From NCBI RefSeq assembly GCF_023115465.1, contig NZ_CP096034.1:3100001-3164000 (forward strand): a stretch of DNA of 64,000 bases, read 5' to 3'. Positions 29,751 to 40,704 of the stretch are shown in pieces. Source of the DNA: Gottfriedia acidiceleris (GTDB lineage Bacteria > Bacillota > Bacilli > Bacillales > Bacillaceae_G). How positions within the stretch are numbered: position 1 is the stretch's first letter; each line of letters begins with the position of its first letter. The position numbers were made by a program, and so were the translations under genes. The notes below the pieces were generated by a model, which searched no databases, had not been told where the DNA came from, and saw nothing but the letters and a program-made list of their open reading frames with translations.

Positions 29751-30380
29751 ATGAAAGAAGAATTACTTAAGGTTTTCGATGAATCTGGTAATCATATAGG
29801 AGAAGCCTCTCGAAGTGAAGTACATGAAAAGGGATTATGGCACGAAACTTTTCATTGCTGGTTAATTAGTATAGTAAAAAACCAAGCTTCTATCTATTTT
29901 CAAATCCGTAGTCATCAAAAAAAAGATTATCCAAATTTATTTGATATTACTGCTGCTGGTCATTTATTATCTACTGAAACAGTTGAAGATGGATTAAGAG
30001 AAGTAAAAGAAGAACTTGGAATAGAAGTAAGAATGGAAGATGTCATCCCTCTTGGCATTATTAAAAATTCGATCATTTTAGAAACGATTAATGATCAAGA
30101 ATTGAGTCATGTTTTTTTACTAAAAAGCGATCAACCTTTTACTGATTTCAATCTACAAAAAGAAGAAGTTTCAGGCATAGTGAAAGCTAATTTTAATCAA
30201 TTTTATCAATTCGCACATGGATTAAGAGATACAGTTGAAGTTGATGGTTTTCAAATTACTGAAACAGAGGAAAAAATTCCAATTCAAAAATCAGTAGATA
30301 AAAATCAGTTTGTTTCTCATGAAAGTAATTACCTTATAGATGTTGTTGAATTAATAAAAAATCACATACATAGTGAATGA
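29751..30380 (+). CDS. Nudix hydrolase, isopentenyl-diphosphate isomerase-like subgroup
   Basis: The 209-aa protein has the N-terminal pattern of YfcD/IDI-like Nudix proteins (DESGNHIGEASRSEVHEKGLWH) and a Nudix box at about residues 84-105 (GHLLSTE...REVKEELGI). The gap between the first Glu and the RE pair is 6 residues rather than 7, as in this subgroup. It probably hydrolyses a nucleoside-diphosphate-linked compound; the substrate is unknown. AAGGTGG precedes the ATG. Monocistronic. Confidence 0.85.
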   Translation: MKEELLKVFDESGNHIGEASRSEVHEKGLWHETFHCWLISIVKNQASIYFQIRSHQKKDYPNLFDITAAGHLLSTETVEDGLREVKEELGIEVRMEDVIPLGIIKNSIILETINDQELSHVFLLKSDQPFTDFNLQKEEVSGIVKANFNQFYQFAHGLRDTVEVDGFQITETEEKIPIQKSVDKNQFVSHESNYLIDVVELIKNHIHSE

Positions 30381-30444
30381 ACACAGATTTAATCTGTACA
30401 TTCTATTAAACGAACACAAATCATTGGTAATCAATATTGAATGT

Positions 30445-30473
30445 AAAAAAAGGACTATCAGACAGTCCTTTTC
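30445..30473. terminator. Bidirectional terminator between the Nudix and lacI genes
   Basis: AAAAAAGGACT/AGTCCTTTT hairpin with A- and T-runs on both sides, between convergent genes. Confidence 0.8.
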
Positions 30474-30609
30474 ATACCCTTGAAACTTTATCGATAAAAT
30501 CGAAAAAGTACTCTCATTCATTTGATTGTTGCCTTTTGCGGAAAACAGTAGTCCTTTTTCATTCATTGTACAGTATCTAGTTTTAAGTTTCGTCTTGAAA
30601 TGAATTTTT

Positions 30610-31626
30610 TTAACTCATACTAGATTGTCTTTCGATAATTCGATATGGCACGACGACACTTTTTGAAAGTGAATCATTTGATTGGATTTTATCAATGACT
30701 AATTTAGTCGCTTCATTGCCTAATTGAAAAATGTTAACGTCTACTGACGAAAGACTTGGAGTCGCTAGTTTCGTTAATACTAAGTTATTAAAGCTTATAA
30801 TTGAAATCTGTTCAGGTACTTGTATACCTTGTTCTGCAAGTGAACTTAATATTCCTAATGCAATAATATCGTCTGCTGCTACAATTGCTGTTGGTGGGTT
30901 TTTTAGAGACATTAAATGATCAATCGATACTTTTCCGCTTTCGAATAAGAAATCATCATGGAAAATGTATTCAGTGGAAAGCGGTAAATCCGCTAATTTC
31001 ATTGCGTCACAATACCCGTTTAATCGATCTTGAGTGACAAGAAAATTTCTACTCCCACCAACAAAAGCAATTTTCGTATGACCTTTTCGAATAAACATAT
31101 TAGTTACTTCTCTAGCGGCACCATAGTTGTCATTATTAATATAAGTAATTCTTTCAACATTTTGATACGGTTTTCCTACAAGTACAAACGGAAATTCCTG
31201 GTTTAATAAATACTGAATAATTGGATCATTTTCACGTGAATATAGTAAAATAATACCATCCACACGTTTACCCATTACCATTTTTTCAACTGCTTCAAGA
31301 ATTTGTTCTTCCGTTTCACCAGTTGAAATTAGAAGTGAATAATCTTTAATATGAGCAGTAGAACTAATCCCCCTAATTACTTCAGGGAAAAAAGGATTTT
31401 GAAATGCCTTACTTGCTGAACTAGGCATGACAATACCTAATGTTTGTGATGATTTATTTGCTAAATTTCTTGCGTTTATATTTGGGTGATAACCTAACTC
31501 TTCCATAATTCTTTTTACTTTTCTTTTTGTACGCTCACTAATAAGTGGACTATCTGAAATTACTCGTGAAACAGTAGAAGGTGCAACACCAGCAGCTTTT
31601 GCTACCTCATTTATTGTAATCCCCAT
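30610..31626 (-). CDS. LacI-family transcriptional regulator (MdxR/MalR-like)
   Basis: Last gene of the maltodextrin operon and its likely regulator. The 338-aa protein has an N-terminal LacI helix-turn-helix (MGITINEVAKAAGVAPSTVSRVISD, split here only by its residues 10-20), hinge helix (about 45-60) and a periplasmic-binding-protein-like effector domain. I start it at the ATG at 31626, with GAGG 7-8 nt upstream; the longer frame to 31722 adds residues outside the family. It should bind the TGAAAACGCTT-type sites ahead of malE and the neopullulanase gene. Confidence 0.92.
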   Translation of the reverse strand: MGITINEVAKAAGVAPSTVSRVISDSPLISERTKRKVKRIMEELGYHPNINARNLANKSSQTLGIVMPSSASKAFQNPFFPEVIRGISSTAHIKDYSLLISTGETEEQILEAVEKMVMGKRVDGIILLYSRENDPIIQYLLNQEFPFVLVGKPYQNVERITYINNDNYGAAREVTNMFIRKGHTKIAFVGGSRNFLVTQDRLNGYCDAMKLADLPLSTEYIFHDDFLFESGKVSIDHLMSLKNPPTAIVAADDIIALGILSSLAEQGIQVPEQISIISFNNLVLTKLATPSLSSVDVNIFQLGNEATKLVIDKIQSNDSLSKSVVVPYRIIERQSSMS

Positions 31627-31724
31627 CCTAATAACCTCATTTCTAGCTCGATCTTTCATTAAAATAACATTAAGTAAGGATACACTAATGATAACATTTA
31701 CAGAGTCAAAAAAGTCTAACAACT

Positions 31725-33302
31725 TTATTTTTGAATTTCAAGAATAATTGTTCCAAACCCATTTATGATCACTCTTGAATGATGAATGAAAGCGTTATTC
31801 ATGAATAACTTACTCTTTACCGTCTCTTTTAGGTCGAGCTTAAATGGTTCAGAATCGATATTGTGAATAACTAAAATCTTTTGATTTGCACTTTCTCTTA
31901 TATACGAAAGGCTAGAATCTATATTATATGGTCCATCTTTAAAATCACTAAAAATACCAAATGCTTCATTCTTATTTCTAATTGAAATTAGTTTTTTGTA
32001 ATGATTAAACATTGAATTTGGATCTTTACTTTGCTCTTCTTCTGACTTTAAATCTTTATTTAAACTAATTGGTTCCCACTTTGTTGTACCATCTGTTAAA
32101 TTATGATTCCACTTAAATGGTTCACGAATTTGTTCATCTGGCTTTTGACCTAACATCCCTAATTCTTCACCATAGTAAATATATGCTATTCCTGGCATTG
32201 TAAGAAAAATACTGGCTGCCAACTTTGCTTGATCAATATTACCATTGAATTGACTAGCAACACGATTTTGATCATGATTACTAATAAAAATTGAGTCGAT
32301 GAAACGCTGTCCATCCTTTAATTTTTTCCCTTCAATTTCTTTTGAAAAGAACGAATAAAAGTCAAACGCGGTTCCAGTCTTTACAGCATGAATTATTTGA
32401 TCAGCTCCTTCAAAATTAAACATCGAATCAAAAGATTCATAATATCTTTTTTGATCATATACTGGCTTCCACATTTCTGCGATTACAAATGCATCTGGAT
32501 TTCTCTTTTTTACATTAGAGGTAAATTCCTTCCAAAAATTAATATTTTTACCTAATACATTTGTACCACGTTTGTATTCACTTGTTTCAAATCCCATTGC
32601 TGCAGCATCTAAACGAAAGCCATCAACACCTTTATCTAGCCAGTAATTTGCAATTTTATATATTTCATTTCTTACATTCTCATTATCTAAATTTAAGTCA
32701 GGCATTCCTTCCCAGAAAGAAGCATGATAATATTTTTTTCCAGCACGATACCATGGTCCTTTTAAAGGAAATGCTTTATCTTTTCCATCATTAAAAATAT
32801 AGTAATCTTTATATTTCTCTTCACCTTTTATAGCCTTTTTAAACCATGGATGCTGAATGGATGTATGATTAAAAACCATATCCATCATGATTTTTATATT
32901 TTTATCTTTAGCTGATTTTAGTAATTCATCAAAATCCTGCATTGTACCAAATTTCGGATCAATTGCGTAATAATCTAATACATCGTATTTATGATATGAA
33001 GGAGAAGGGTGAATCGGATTAAGATAAATACATTGAACTCCCAGATCCTTTAAATAATCTAATTTTTGTTCGATCCCTTTTAGGTCCCCATATCCATCAT
33101 GATTAGAATCTGAAAATGAAATAGGAAAAAGTGAATAACAAGTACGAATATTTTCAGTAAATGTATGACTGATTTTAAAATTCTTAATTTTCTTCTCTTC
33201 AATTGGGACAATAGGTTTTGATGCCGTTTGATTTGTACAACCGACAAGAAAAGAAATGCAACATATAGCAACAAGTATATTTATTGTTTTTATCATCTTC
33301 AA
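31725..33302 (-). CDS. Secreted alpha-amylase lipoprotein (GH13)
   Basis: A 525-aa glycoside hydrolase family 13 enzyme with a lipoprotein signal (hydrophobic stretch ending FLVGC, Cys22 lipidated), so it should sit on the outer face of the membrane. The three catalytic acids are present: Asp232 (GFRLDAA), Glu276 (IAEMW) and Asp344 (SNHDQNR). It would shorten extracellular starch or maltodextrin for uptake by the adjacent MalEFG system. It lies downstream of malG after a hairpin. Confidence 0.93.
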   Translation of the reverse strand: MKMIKTINILVAICCISFLVGCTNQTASKPIVPIEEKKIKNFKISHTFTENIRTCYSLFPISFSDSNHDGYGDLKGIEQKLDYLKDLGVQCIYLNPIHPSPSYHKYDVLDYYAIDPKFGTMQDFDELLKSAKDKNIKIMMDMVFNHTSIQHPWFKKAIKGEEKYKDYYIFNDGKDKAFPLKGPWYRAGKKYYHASFWEGMPDLNLDNENVRNEIYKIANYWLDKGVDGFRLDAAAMGFETSEYKRGTNVLGKNINFWKEFTSNVKKRNPDAFVIAEMWKPVYDQKRYYESFDSMFNFEGADQIIHAVKTGTAFDFYSFFSKEIEGKKLKDGQRFIDSIFISNHDQNRVASQFNGNIDQAKLAASIFLTMPGIAYIYYGEELGMLGQKPDEQIREPFKWNHNLTDGTTKWEPISLNKDLKSEEEQSKDPNSMFNHYKKLISIRNKNEAFGIFSDFKDGPYNIDSSLSYIRESANQKILVIHNIDSEPFKLDLKETVKSKLFMNNAFIHHSRVIINGFGTIILEIQK

Positions 33303-33306
33303 ACCT

Positions 33307-33352
33307 CTTTTGAAAAAAAAGAGTGAGATACAGGGACCCCACTCTTTTTGAA
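33307..33352 (-). terminator. Hairpin between malG and the amylase gene
   Basis: AAAGAGTG and CACTCTTT arms with a long loop and a T-run on the minus strand. It is placed to attenuate transcription from malEFG into amylase-lacI, lowering expression of the last two genes. Confidence 0.65.
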
Positions 33353-33374
33353 TTATTATTAAGTAAAAAATTGA

Positions 33375-34238
33375 TTAACCTTTATTCGCTCCAGCAGTGA
33401 CACCTTGGATGACATATTTTTGAAGTACTACATATAGAATTGTGATTGGTACTGCTACTAACACTGCACCAGCTGCGAACATTGTAAAATTCTGGTTCGT
33501 CTGTCCTTTAATTAAATCAAACAGGCCAATAGCAAGTGTTTTCTTTTCATTTGAGCTAATTAATAAACGTGGCAGAATAAAATCCATCCAAGGGACCATA
33601 AATTGGGTTAACGCAACAAAAGTTAAAATTGGTTTTGATAATGGTAGAATTATTTTAAAGAACACTTGTGTTTTCGTTGCCCCATCAATCATCGCTGATT
33701 CATCAAGTGACTTCGGAACAGCTCCTAGATATCCCTTTATTAACCACGTATTAAAAGGAATTTGTCCAGCTGCATAGACTAATACAAGTCCTAAATGATT
33801 ATCTAATAGTCCAAAGTTTAAGAATAAGATATAAATAGCAATCATCCCCATAAACGAAGGGAACATTTGAAGAACTAGCATTGCAATCATACCAAATTTT
33901 TTTCCTTTAAATTTAAAACGAGAAAAAACATATGCAGCTGATGTAGATAAGAAGATTGAAAGAACCATATTTAATAAAGCAATTTTTAATGTATTCCAAT
34001 ACCATAGAGAAAATTTTGTCTTCTCAAATAATTCTTGGTAATGGATTATTGTTGGATTTTTTGGAATAGGTGTTGCATTGGCGAGCCCAGTTGATTCACC
34101 AAACGATGATCCCAATATCCAAATAATTGGAAATAAAACAATTAGAGCAATTAAAGTTAATAATAAATAAATTAAAGTCGTTAATAATGCTCTTCCAAAG
34201 TTTAATCTTTTTCTATTTAATTGTGTATTAGTAGACAT
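33375..34238 (-). CDS. mdxG: Maltodextrin ABC transporter permease MalG/MdxG
   Basis: A 287-aa inner-membrane permease with six predicted membrane segments and the binding-protein-dependent transport motif (GYLGAVPKSLDESAMIDGATKTQVFFKIILP) that docks the ATPase. The ATG at 34238 has AGGAGGAG upstream, one base after the malF stop, so the pair is coupled; the longer frame to 34298 overlaps malF and is not favoured. No ATPase gene lies nearby; a shared MsmX-type ATPase is likely. Confidence 0.93.
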   Translation of the reverse strand: MSTNTQLNRKRLNFGRALLTTLIYLLLTLIALIVLFPIIWILGSSFGESTGLANATPIPKNPTIIHYQELFEKTKFSLWYWNTLKIALLNMVLSIFLSTSAAYVFSRFKFKGKKFGMIAMLVLQMFPSFMGMIAIYILFLNFGLLDNHLGLVLVYAAGQIPFNTWLIKGYLGAVPKSLDESAMIDGATKTQVFFKIILPLSKPILTFVALTQFMVPWMDFILPRLLISSNEKKTLAIGLFDLIKGQTNQNFTMFAAGAVLVAVPITILYVVLQKYVIQGVTAGANKG

Positions 34239-34239
34239 T

Positions 34240-35652
34240 TTACTCCTCCTCTTTAAATTGCTTTGTACGAGTAAAGTTCCACGCAGAAATTGATCCAATA
34301 ACTAAAAATATTAGAATGGACATGACAGAAGCCATATTATACATACGATTATCAAGGGTCAATTTGTAAATCCATGTTATAAGAATATCAGTAGATCCTG
34401 CAAATTGATAATTCGGATTGGTTGGTCCACCTTCAGTTAAGAAATAGATGACATTGAAGTTATTAAAATTCATTGCAAATGTCATAATTAACAATGGAGC
34501 TGTTGCTGCTATTATTAAGGGGAAAGTAATTTTCCAGAATTCCTGAGATTTTGATGCCCCATCTATTTTAGCAGCTTCATATATTTCTTTATCTAAGCTA
34601 GTCATTACCCCTGTCATTAAAGCCATAAAGTATGGAAATCCTAGCCATAAGTTAATAACAATAATTGTTATTCTAGCTACATTAGGATGGCTAGAATCTG
34701 TAAACCAATTAATTCGTTCATCTGACAAACCGATATTTACTAAAAATTGTGAGATTGGTCCGAATTGACCATTAAACAAAGTTTTGAATACAAGAAGAGA
34801 AATCATGCTTGGAATCGCCCAAGGTAAAATAAAGATTGTACGCCAGAATTTCTTACCTTTTACTAGACTACTATTTATGACTACTGCCATGAATAAACCA
34901 CCAAAGAAACATGTAGCAGTAGAAAGGATTGCCCAAACAAACGTCCAAGAAAATACCCCTGTAAATGTATGAGTCCAAATTGGTAGGCTAAATAAGTTAA
35001 TAAAGTTCTCTAATCCAACCCAGTTTACTAATTTAGTAGGCGGCAAGTGGAATTTATTATAATCTGTAAAAGCAATTAATATTCCAAAGATAATTGGCAT
35101 TAAAGATATAAATATTAGCATAATAATCGATGGTATTAATACAATAAATTCAAACATTCCATCCCATAAATCCCTAAGATATTCTTTTGAAGTTTGCAGT
35201 ATAGTTGCTTCATTAAATATCTTTCTTACTTTATAAGCATCTTTAATATTCCAATAATAGATTCCTAGAAGAATAGAAATAAAAATGACTGCAATTATTC
35301 CATTTATTAATAGAACAATTGAGTGATCGCCTTCCGTTAATCCTGTAATTCCCATCGTACGGGGCTGTGTACCTAACGTCACTAATCCCCAAAAGCCTTT
35401 AATAAAAAAACCACCATTTTCTCTTAAATAATACCCCTGTGAAAGATTACTGTAATGACCTGTTAACACTTCAATGGCTACAACTAAGAGTTGAATTGTA
35501 AAAAAGAACAAACCTTTTAAATATTGTTTATTGACTACTTGTCCTAATCCCCAAATCAAAACAGAGAGAAAGGCAGGTAGTGATGGGTTCATCTTATTCG
35601 ACTTTTTATTAGGTAAATTAGGCTGATGTTCAATAACTCTAGCCGCTTCCAT
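34240..35652 (-). CDS. mdxF: Maltodextrin ABC transporter permease MalF/MdxF
   Basis: A 470-aa permease with about eight membrane segments. The C-terminal half has the permease domain and the docking loop (KEIYEAAKIDGASKSQEFWKITFP). The N-terminal 150 residues, with a GLGQVVNKQYLKGL segment and two or more extra membrane spans, are typical of Gram-positive MalF. Start chosen at the ATG at 35652 with AAGGGGAG upstream, not the GTG at 35688. Forms the translocation pore with MdxG. Confidence 0.93.
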   Translation of the reverse strand: MEAARVIEHQPNLPNKKSNKMNPSLPAFLSVLIWGLGQVVNKQYLKGLFFFTIQLLVVAIEVLTGHYSNLSQGYYLRENGGFFIKGFWGLVTLGTQPRTMGITGLTEGDHSIVLLINGIIAVIFISILLGIYYWNIKDAYKVRKIFNEATILQTSKEYLRDLWDGMFEFIVLIPSIIMLIFISLMPIIFGILIAFTDYNKFHLPPTKLVNWVGLENFINLFSLPIWTHTFTGVFSWTFVWAILSTATCFFGGLFMAVVINSSLVKGKKFWRTIFILPWAIPSMISLLVFKTLFNGQFGPISQFLVNIGLSDERINWFTDSSHPNVARITIIVINLWLGFPYFMALMTGVMTSLDKEIYEAAKIDGASKSQEFWKITFPLIIAATAPLLIMTFAMNFNNFNVIYFLTEGGPTNPNYQFAGSTDILITWIYKLTLDNRMYNMASVMSILIFLVIGSISAWNFTRTKQFKEEE

Positions 35653-35765
35653 ACTTATATCTCCCCTTCTCACACCAAAATTCGGCACTAAAATCTTCGT
35701 TATAATGTTTCATTATCTCAAATTATGCAAATTTTCGAAATCGCTTGCATAATTAGTTGATAATA

Positions 35766-35792
35766 CAGCCTCTCATTTTGTTTGAGAGGCTG
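35766..35792 (-). other. Stem-loop between malE and malF
   Basis: Perfect 10-bp arms CAGCCTCTCA/TGAGAGGCTG with a 7-nt loop. No T-run follows on the minus strand, so it is less like a terminator than like an mRNA-stabilising hairpin that would leave more malE than malFG message, a usual arrangement for binding-protein genes. Confidence 0.7.
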
Positions 35793-35804
35793 CATGTTAA
35801 TGCA

Positions 35805-37142
35805 TTATTTTTTTCCTGCTTGTAAAGCTTCGTAATCTTCAACAGCTTTCTTTTGAGCTTCTTCCGGAGACATTAAGCCATCCCATACGTTAACAATCAT
35901 GTTTTTAGCAGGATCCCACCAGTTAGCCATTTCAGGAATTGAAGGCATTGGTTTTGAGAATTTAGCTTGAGCTGCAACTCCTTTAAGCAATTCATCTTCG
36001 CCTAATCCAGTAACTTCACTTGCATATTGTTCCTTAAGAGCTGGTAATTTTCCAGTTGTTTTATAAAGAACTTCAGCGCCTTCTTTAGATCCTAAGAACA
36101 TTGCAAATATACGCGCAGCCGCTGGATGTTTAGAATAAGAAGATACGTTTGCAATTTGGTTACCTGAGAACGTTATTGGTTGGTGACCATTAATTTTTGG
36201 TAGTTTAGCAATTCCAAATTCAAATTTATTTTTGTCAGCACCTTTTTGCACATCAGCAATTGCCCAAGGACCAGTAATTAAGAATGGTGTTTTTCCTTTA
36301 GCAAATTCAAGAGTTGTTGTATCATTCGTAGCATCCGCTGAGTTTACATCCCAGATTTGACGTGCAGCTTTTAAAGCCTCAAGAGCTGCTTTTGCTTCTG
36401 GTGTATCAAAGCCAATTTGAGATGCATCTTTACCGTCTTTACCAAATAAGTCATAACCATAAGAAGATAAGAAGAAATAGCTCGTGTAAGAATTTCCTGC
36501 TTCCCAACGAATTGTCCATTGATTTTTCTTTTTGTTATTATATGTATTAGCTAATTTAGTAATTTGATCCCAGTCTGTAGGAGCAGTGTCTGAACCTGTT
36601 AATTGTTTTAATAATGTTTTGTTATAGAAAAGTGCAACCGATTCCGTTGAAATTGGTACGCCGTATGCTTGATCGTCCTTCATCACTGTTCCAACGGAAG
36701 CATCTAAGAAACGATCTTTAATTTGATCAGTGTATCGTCCCATTGGCCCAATAATTGCTGATTCTAAAGATGCACCGATCCCATCATGAGGTTGAACAAA
36801 AACATCTGCACCTAATCCAGCTTCACCATCAAGTTCCATTTTTGCACGAGTATCTACAGCACCAACTTTTTCATACTCAATTTTTACTTTTGGATACTTA
36901 GCATTAAATGCTTGAATGATACCGTTTGCATAATCATCGTTATCTAGCCACACTTTTAATGGTTCTTTACCATTAAGTACATCCTTTTCCATCTTGTAAC
37001 CTTTTGCTTGTTCGTCCCATGGAAGATCGTCTTTCTTTTCTTTTGCAGTATTTGCAGTTTCCTTTGAAGTACCACAACCAGTTAATGCACCTAAACTTAA
37101 ACTTACCGTGGCAAATACAGCAAACATCGATTTTAGCTTCAT
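35805..37142 (-). CDS. mdxE: Maltodextrin-binding lipoprotein MalE/MdxE
   Basis: A 445-aa extracellular solute-binding protein, family 1. Lipoprotein signal with lipobox LTGC (Cys23). Sequence features of maltose-binding proteins follow, including the YGVPISTESVALFYNKTLL segment and the C-terminal AQKKAVEDYEAL helix. It captures maltodextrins for MdxF/MdxG. First gene of the operon, with a near-consensus promoter and an operator upstream; AGGGGG precedes the ATG. Confidence 0.94.
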   Translation of the reverse strand: MKLKSMFAVFATVSLSLGALTGCGTSKETANTAKEKKDDLPWDEQAKGYKMEKDVLNGKEPLKVWLDNDDYANGIIQAFNAKYPKVKIEYEKVGAVDTRAKMELDGEAGLGADVFVQPHDGIGASLESAIIGPMGRYTDQIKDRFLDASVGTVMKDDQAYGVPISTESVALFYNKTLLKQLTGSDTAPTDWDQITKLANTYNNKKKNQWTIRWEAGNSYTSYFFLSSYGYDLFGKDGKDASQIGFDTPEAKAALEALKAARQIWDVNSADATNDTTTLEFAKGKTPFLITGPWAIADVQKGADKNKFEFGIAKLPKINGHQPITFSGNQIANVSSYSKHPAAARIFAMFLGSKEGAEVLYKTTGKLPALKEQYASEVTGLGEDELLKGVAAQAKFSKPMPSIPEMANWWDPAKNMIVNVWDGLMSPEEAQKKAVEDYEALQAGKK

Positions 37143-37183
37143 TTTGGTTTCCCCCTAACAAGATTATTTTTTTCATAAAATAT

Positions 37184-37233
37184 AGCAAGCGTTTTCACAA
37201 CTTTATAATAATCTACTAATAAATTATTGTCAA
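37184..37233 (-). promoter_or_regulatory. malE promoter with LacI/CcpA-type operator
   Basis: On the minus strand TTGACA (37228-37233), a 17-bp spacer and TATTAT (37205-37210) form a near-consensus sigma-A promoter. Just downstream, 37184-37199 reads TGTGAAAACGCTTGCT, close to the LacI-family/cre pattern TGNAANCGNTNNCA. The site overlaps the early transcribed region, so bound LacI or CcpA would block the operon. Confidence 0.75.
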
Positions 37234-37317
37234 ACTATTTTGTATATTTAAACTTTTTTAAAAAGTTTAAATCCAAGTGCTCAAATCTAGCTTTTTTATG
37301 AAGTCTACTTTTTCAAA

Positions 37318-37348
37318 CAAAAAAGAGAGACCTGTTCTAGTCTCCCTT
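37318..37348 (-). terminator. Terminator after the yvdJ-like gene
   Basis: GGGAGAC/GTCTCTC hairpin followed by TTTTTTG on the minus strand, 15-45 bp after the stop. Confidence 0.6.
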
Positions 37349-37362
37349 CCTACTTAAAGCAT

Positions 37363-38133
37363 TTACGCTACTCTATTATACTTTCTGTAAATGTAATAAC
37401 TAAATAAAATAAAACCGAAGTTAAATATGATATATACAAAAGCCATTGAAATCATTGTTCCAACGATCAATGCAAATATTGCTGGTACGGTAGCTGAATA
37501 AGCTAGAAACGAAAAAAATTTTTTATAAGTCAATTTAATTGAATTTCCAATATTAAATAACAAAGACATCAAAGCTACAATAGCAATAAATATAATATTT
37601 GTTATAATCGTAATTGGATATAAAAGTTGCATTGCTATTGCAACTGCTTGCATTTTTACACTTGATACAACTCCGATAAATAATTGATTATAATTTTGTA
37701 GATTAAATGCATCGACTAGTTGACTATTATATACTCCATATAAATCAAATCCTAAAACATTTACATGGATTTGTGTTTTTCCTAAGATTATTGTTATTTT
37801 CTCTTTATCATTTAATACAAATCGATCATTAGGATCTATTACAAGTCGTTCGTTTTTATTATCTATGATTCTCGTTTTTTCAATAGAACAAGTCAACTTT
37901 TTATTAAAACTACAATTAGGAACTTCGTTTTGCCATTCTTTATTTTCATAAAATGGTGCGAATACTCTTTCACTTAGTCTCTCCGAATCTGTTTGTACAA
38001 TTTGGAAAACTAGTGGAAATGCAATTAGTGACCCTACTAATATACATTGAATGAAAACAAAAATTAGTTTATTATCTTTTGTTCCATATATACCTTTTAA
38101 ACTAAAGCGGTTATTAAAAAAGCGTCTAATCAA
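37363..38133 (-). CDS. yvdJ: DUF1189 membrane protein, maltodextrin utilisation YvdJ-like
   Basis: A 256-aa protein with one N-terminal membrane segment (about residues 24-45), an extracytoplasmic domain of about 110 residues and several C-terminal segments: the DUF1189 pattern. In B. subtilis a DUF1189 gene, yvdJ, belongs to the maltodextrin (mdx) cluster; its biochemical role is unknown. TTG start with AGGAG upstream. It lies upstream of malE on the same strand but the terminator and malE promoter separate them. Confidence 0.75.
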   Translation of the reverse strand: MIRRFFNNRFSLKGIYGTKDNKLIFVFIQCILVGSLIAFPLVFQIVQTDSERLSERVFAPFYENKEWQNEVPNCSFNKKLTCSIEKTRIIDNKNERLVIDPNDRFVLNDKEKITIILGKTQIHVNVLGFDLYGVYNSQLVDAFNLQNYNQLFIGVVSSVKMQAVAIAMQLLYPITIITNIIFIAIVALMSLLFNIGNSIKLTYKKFFSFLAYSATVPAIFALIVGTMISMAFVYIIFNFGFILFSYYIYRKYNRVA

Positions 38134-38223
38134 TTTTTCATCTCCTATAAATTAACTTTTCTTTTAGACTCTAACACACATTCTACATTTATTAAACTGA
38201 ATATTTAAATAAATAAGTCTTGA

Positions 38224-40056
<1,833 letters not shown>

Positions 40057-40068
40057 AATAAAAAATGT

Positions 40069-40110
40069 GTCTCAATACAATGTCCATCATTTGTTTTGAG
40101 GCATCATTTC
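40069..40110 (+). terminator. Possible terminator after neopullulanase
   Basis: Imperfect TGTCTCAA/TTGAGGCA stem with a long loop followed by TCATTTCTT. Weak. Confidence 0.35.
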
Positions 40111-40210
40111 TTATTGTAATAAGGTAGGGCGGAATACAGAACCGACATCAAAGTTTCAAAATAGCGAGCCCCCCTCTTCCTTTTCATATAAAATATCAAA
40201 ACTAAATTAT

Positions 40211-40242
40211 AAAAAAAACCCTAAATAAAATTAGGGCTTTTT
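40211..40242 (-). terminator. Terminator after the GNAT gene
   Basis: AAAAACCCTAA/TTAGGGCTTTTT hairpin with a T-run on the minus strand, just after the GNAT stop. Confidence 0.85.
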
Positions 40243-40246
40243 ATAC

Positions 40247-40681
40247 TTATTCAATATTTTTACTAAATGAATAAGATAACTTTTTATACTCCATTTTCTG
40301 TTCATAAAAACGATGCGCATTCAATCTTTGGACACCGGATTGTAGTGTTACTAATTGACATCCATTTCTTTTTCCAAAATCAGAAATAAAATCTAGTAAT
40401 TTCTTACCGTATCCATTTGAGCGTTTACTTTCATCCGTCACTAAATCGTAAACAAATATATGTCTACCATTATAGAAATTGGTTAATATACTAATTCCAG
40501 CGACTGCAACCGGCACTCCTTGATCTTCTAACCCAAATAATTGATATCCTTGTTTTTGCATTTCTTCGTACAGATTAAAAAATGACTCTTCATTTAAGTG
40601 GGTACGAAGTTGTTTTAATACTTCAAAGCCTTTTCTTAACTCTTCTTTTGTTTCGTAAAGTTTTATTGAAATATTAGTCAT
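40247..40681 (-). CDS. GNAT-family N-acetyltransferase
   Basis: A 144-aa acetyltransferase with the acetyl-CoA binding motif at about residues 80-95 (DESKRSNGYGKKLLDF, an R-x-x-GYG variant of R/Q-x-x-G-x-G/A) and the terminal RFYEQKMEYKK segment. Substrate unknown. It lies 23 bp after the ABC exporter gene and could be in that transcription unit. AAAGGAG precedes the ATG. Confidence 0.85.
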   Translation of the reverse strand: MTNISIKLYETKEELRKGFEVLKQLRTHLNEESFFNLYEEMQKQGYQLFGLEDQGVPVAVAGISILTNFYNGRHIFVYDLVTDESKRSNGYGKKLLDFISDFGKRNGCQLVTLQSGVQRLNAHRFYEQKMEYKKLSYSFSKNIE

Positions 40682-40704
40682 TCTTACACTCCTTTTTAAT
40701 CTTT

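Noticed and set aside
30351-30566. A 71-aa minus-strand open frame beside the lacI gene
   Set aside because: It spans the bidirectional terminator, has no ribosome binding site and no protein-like features.
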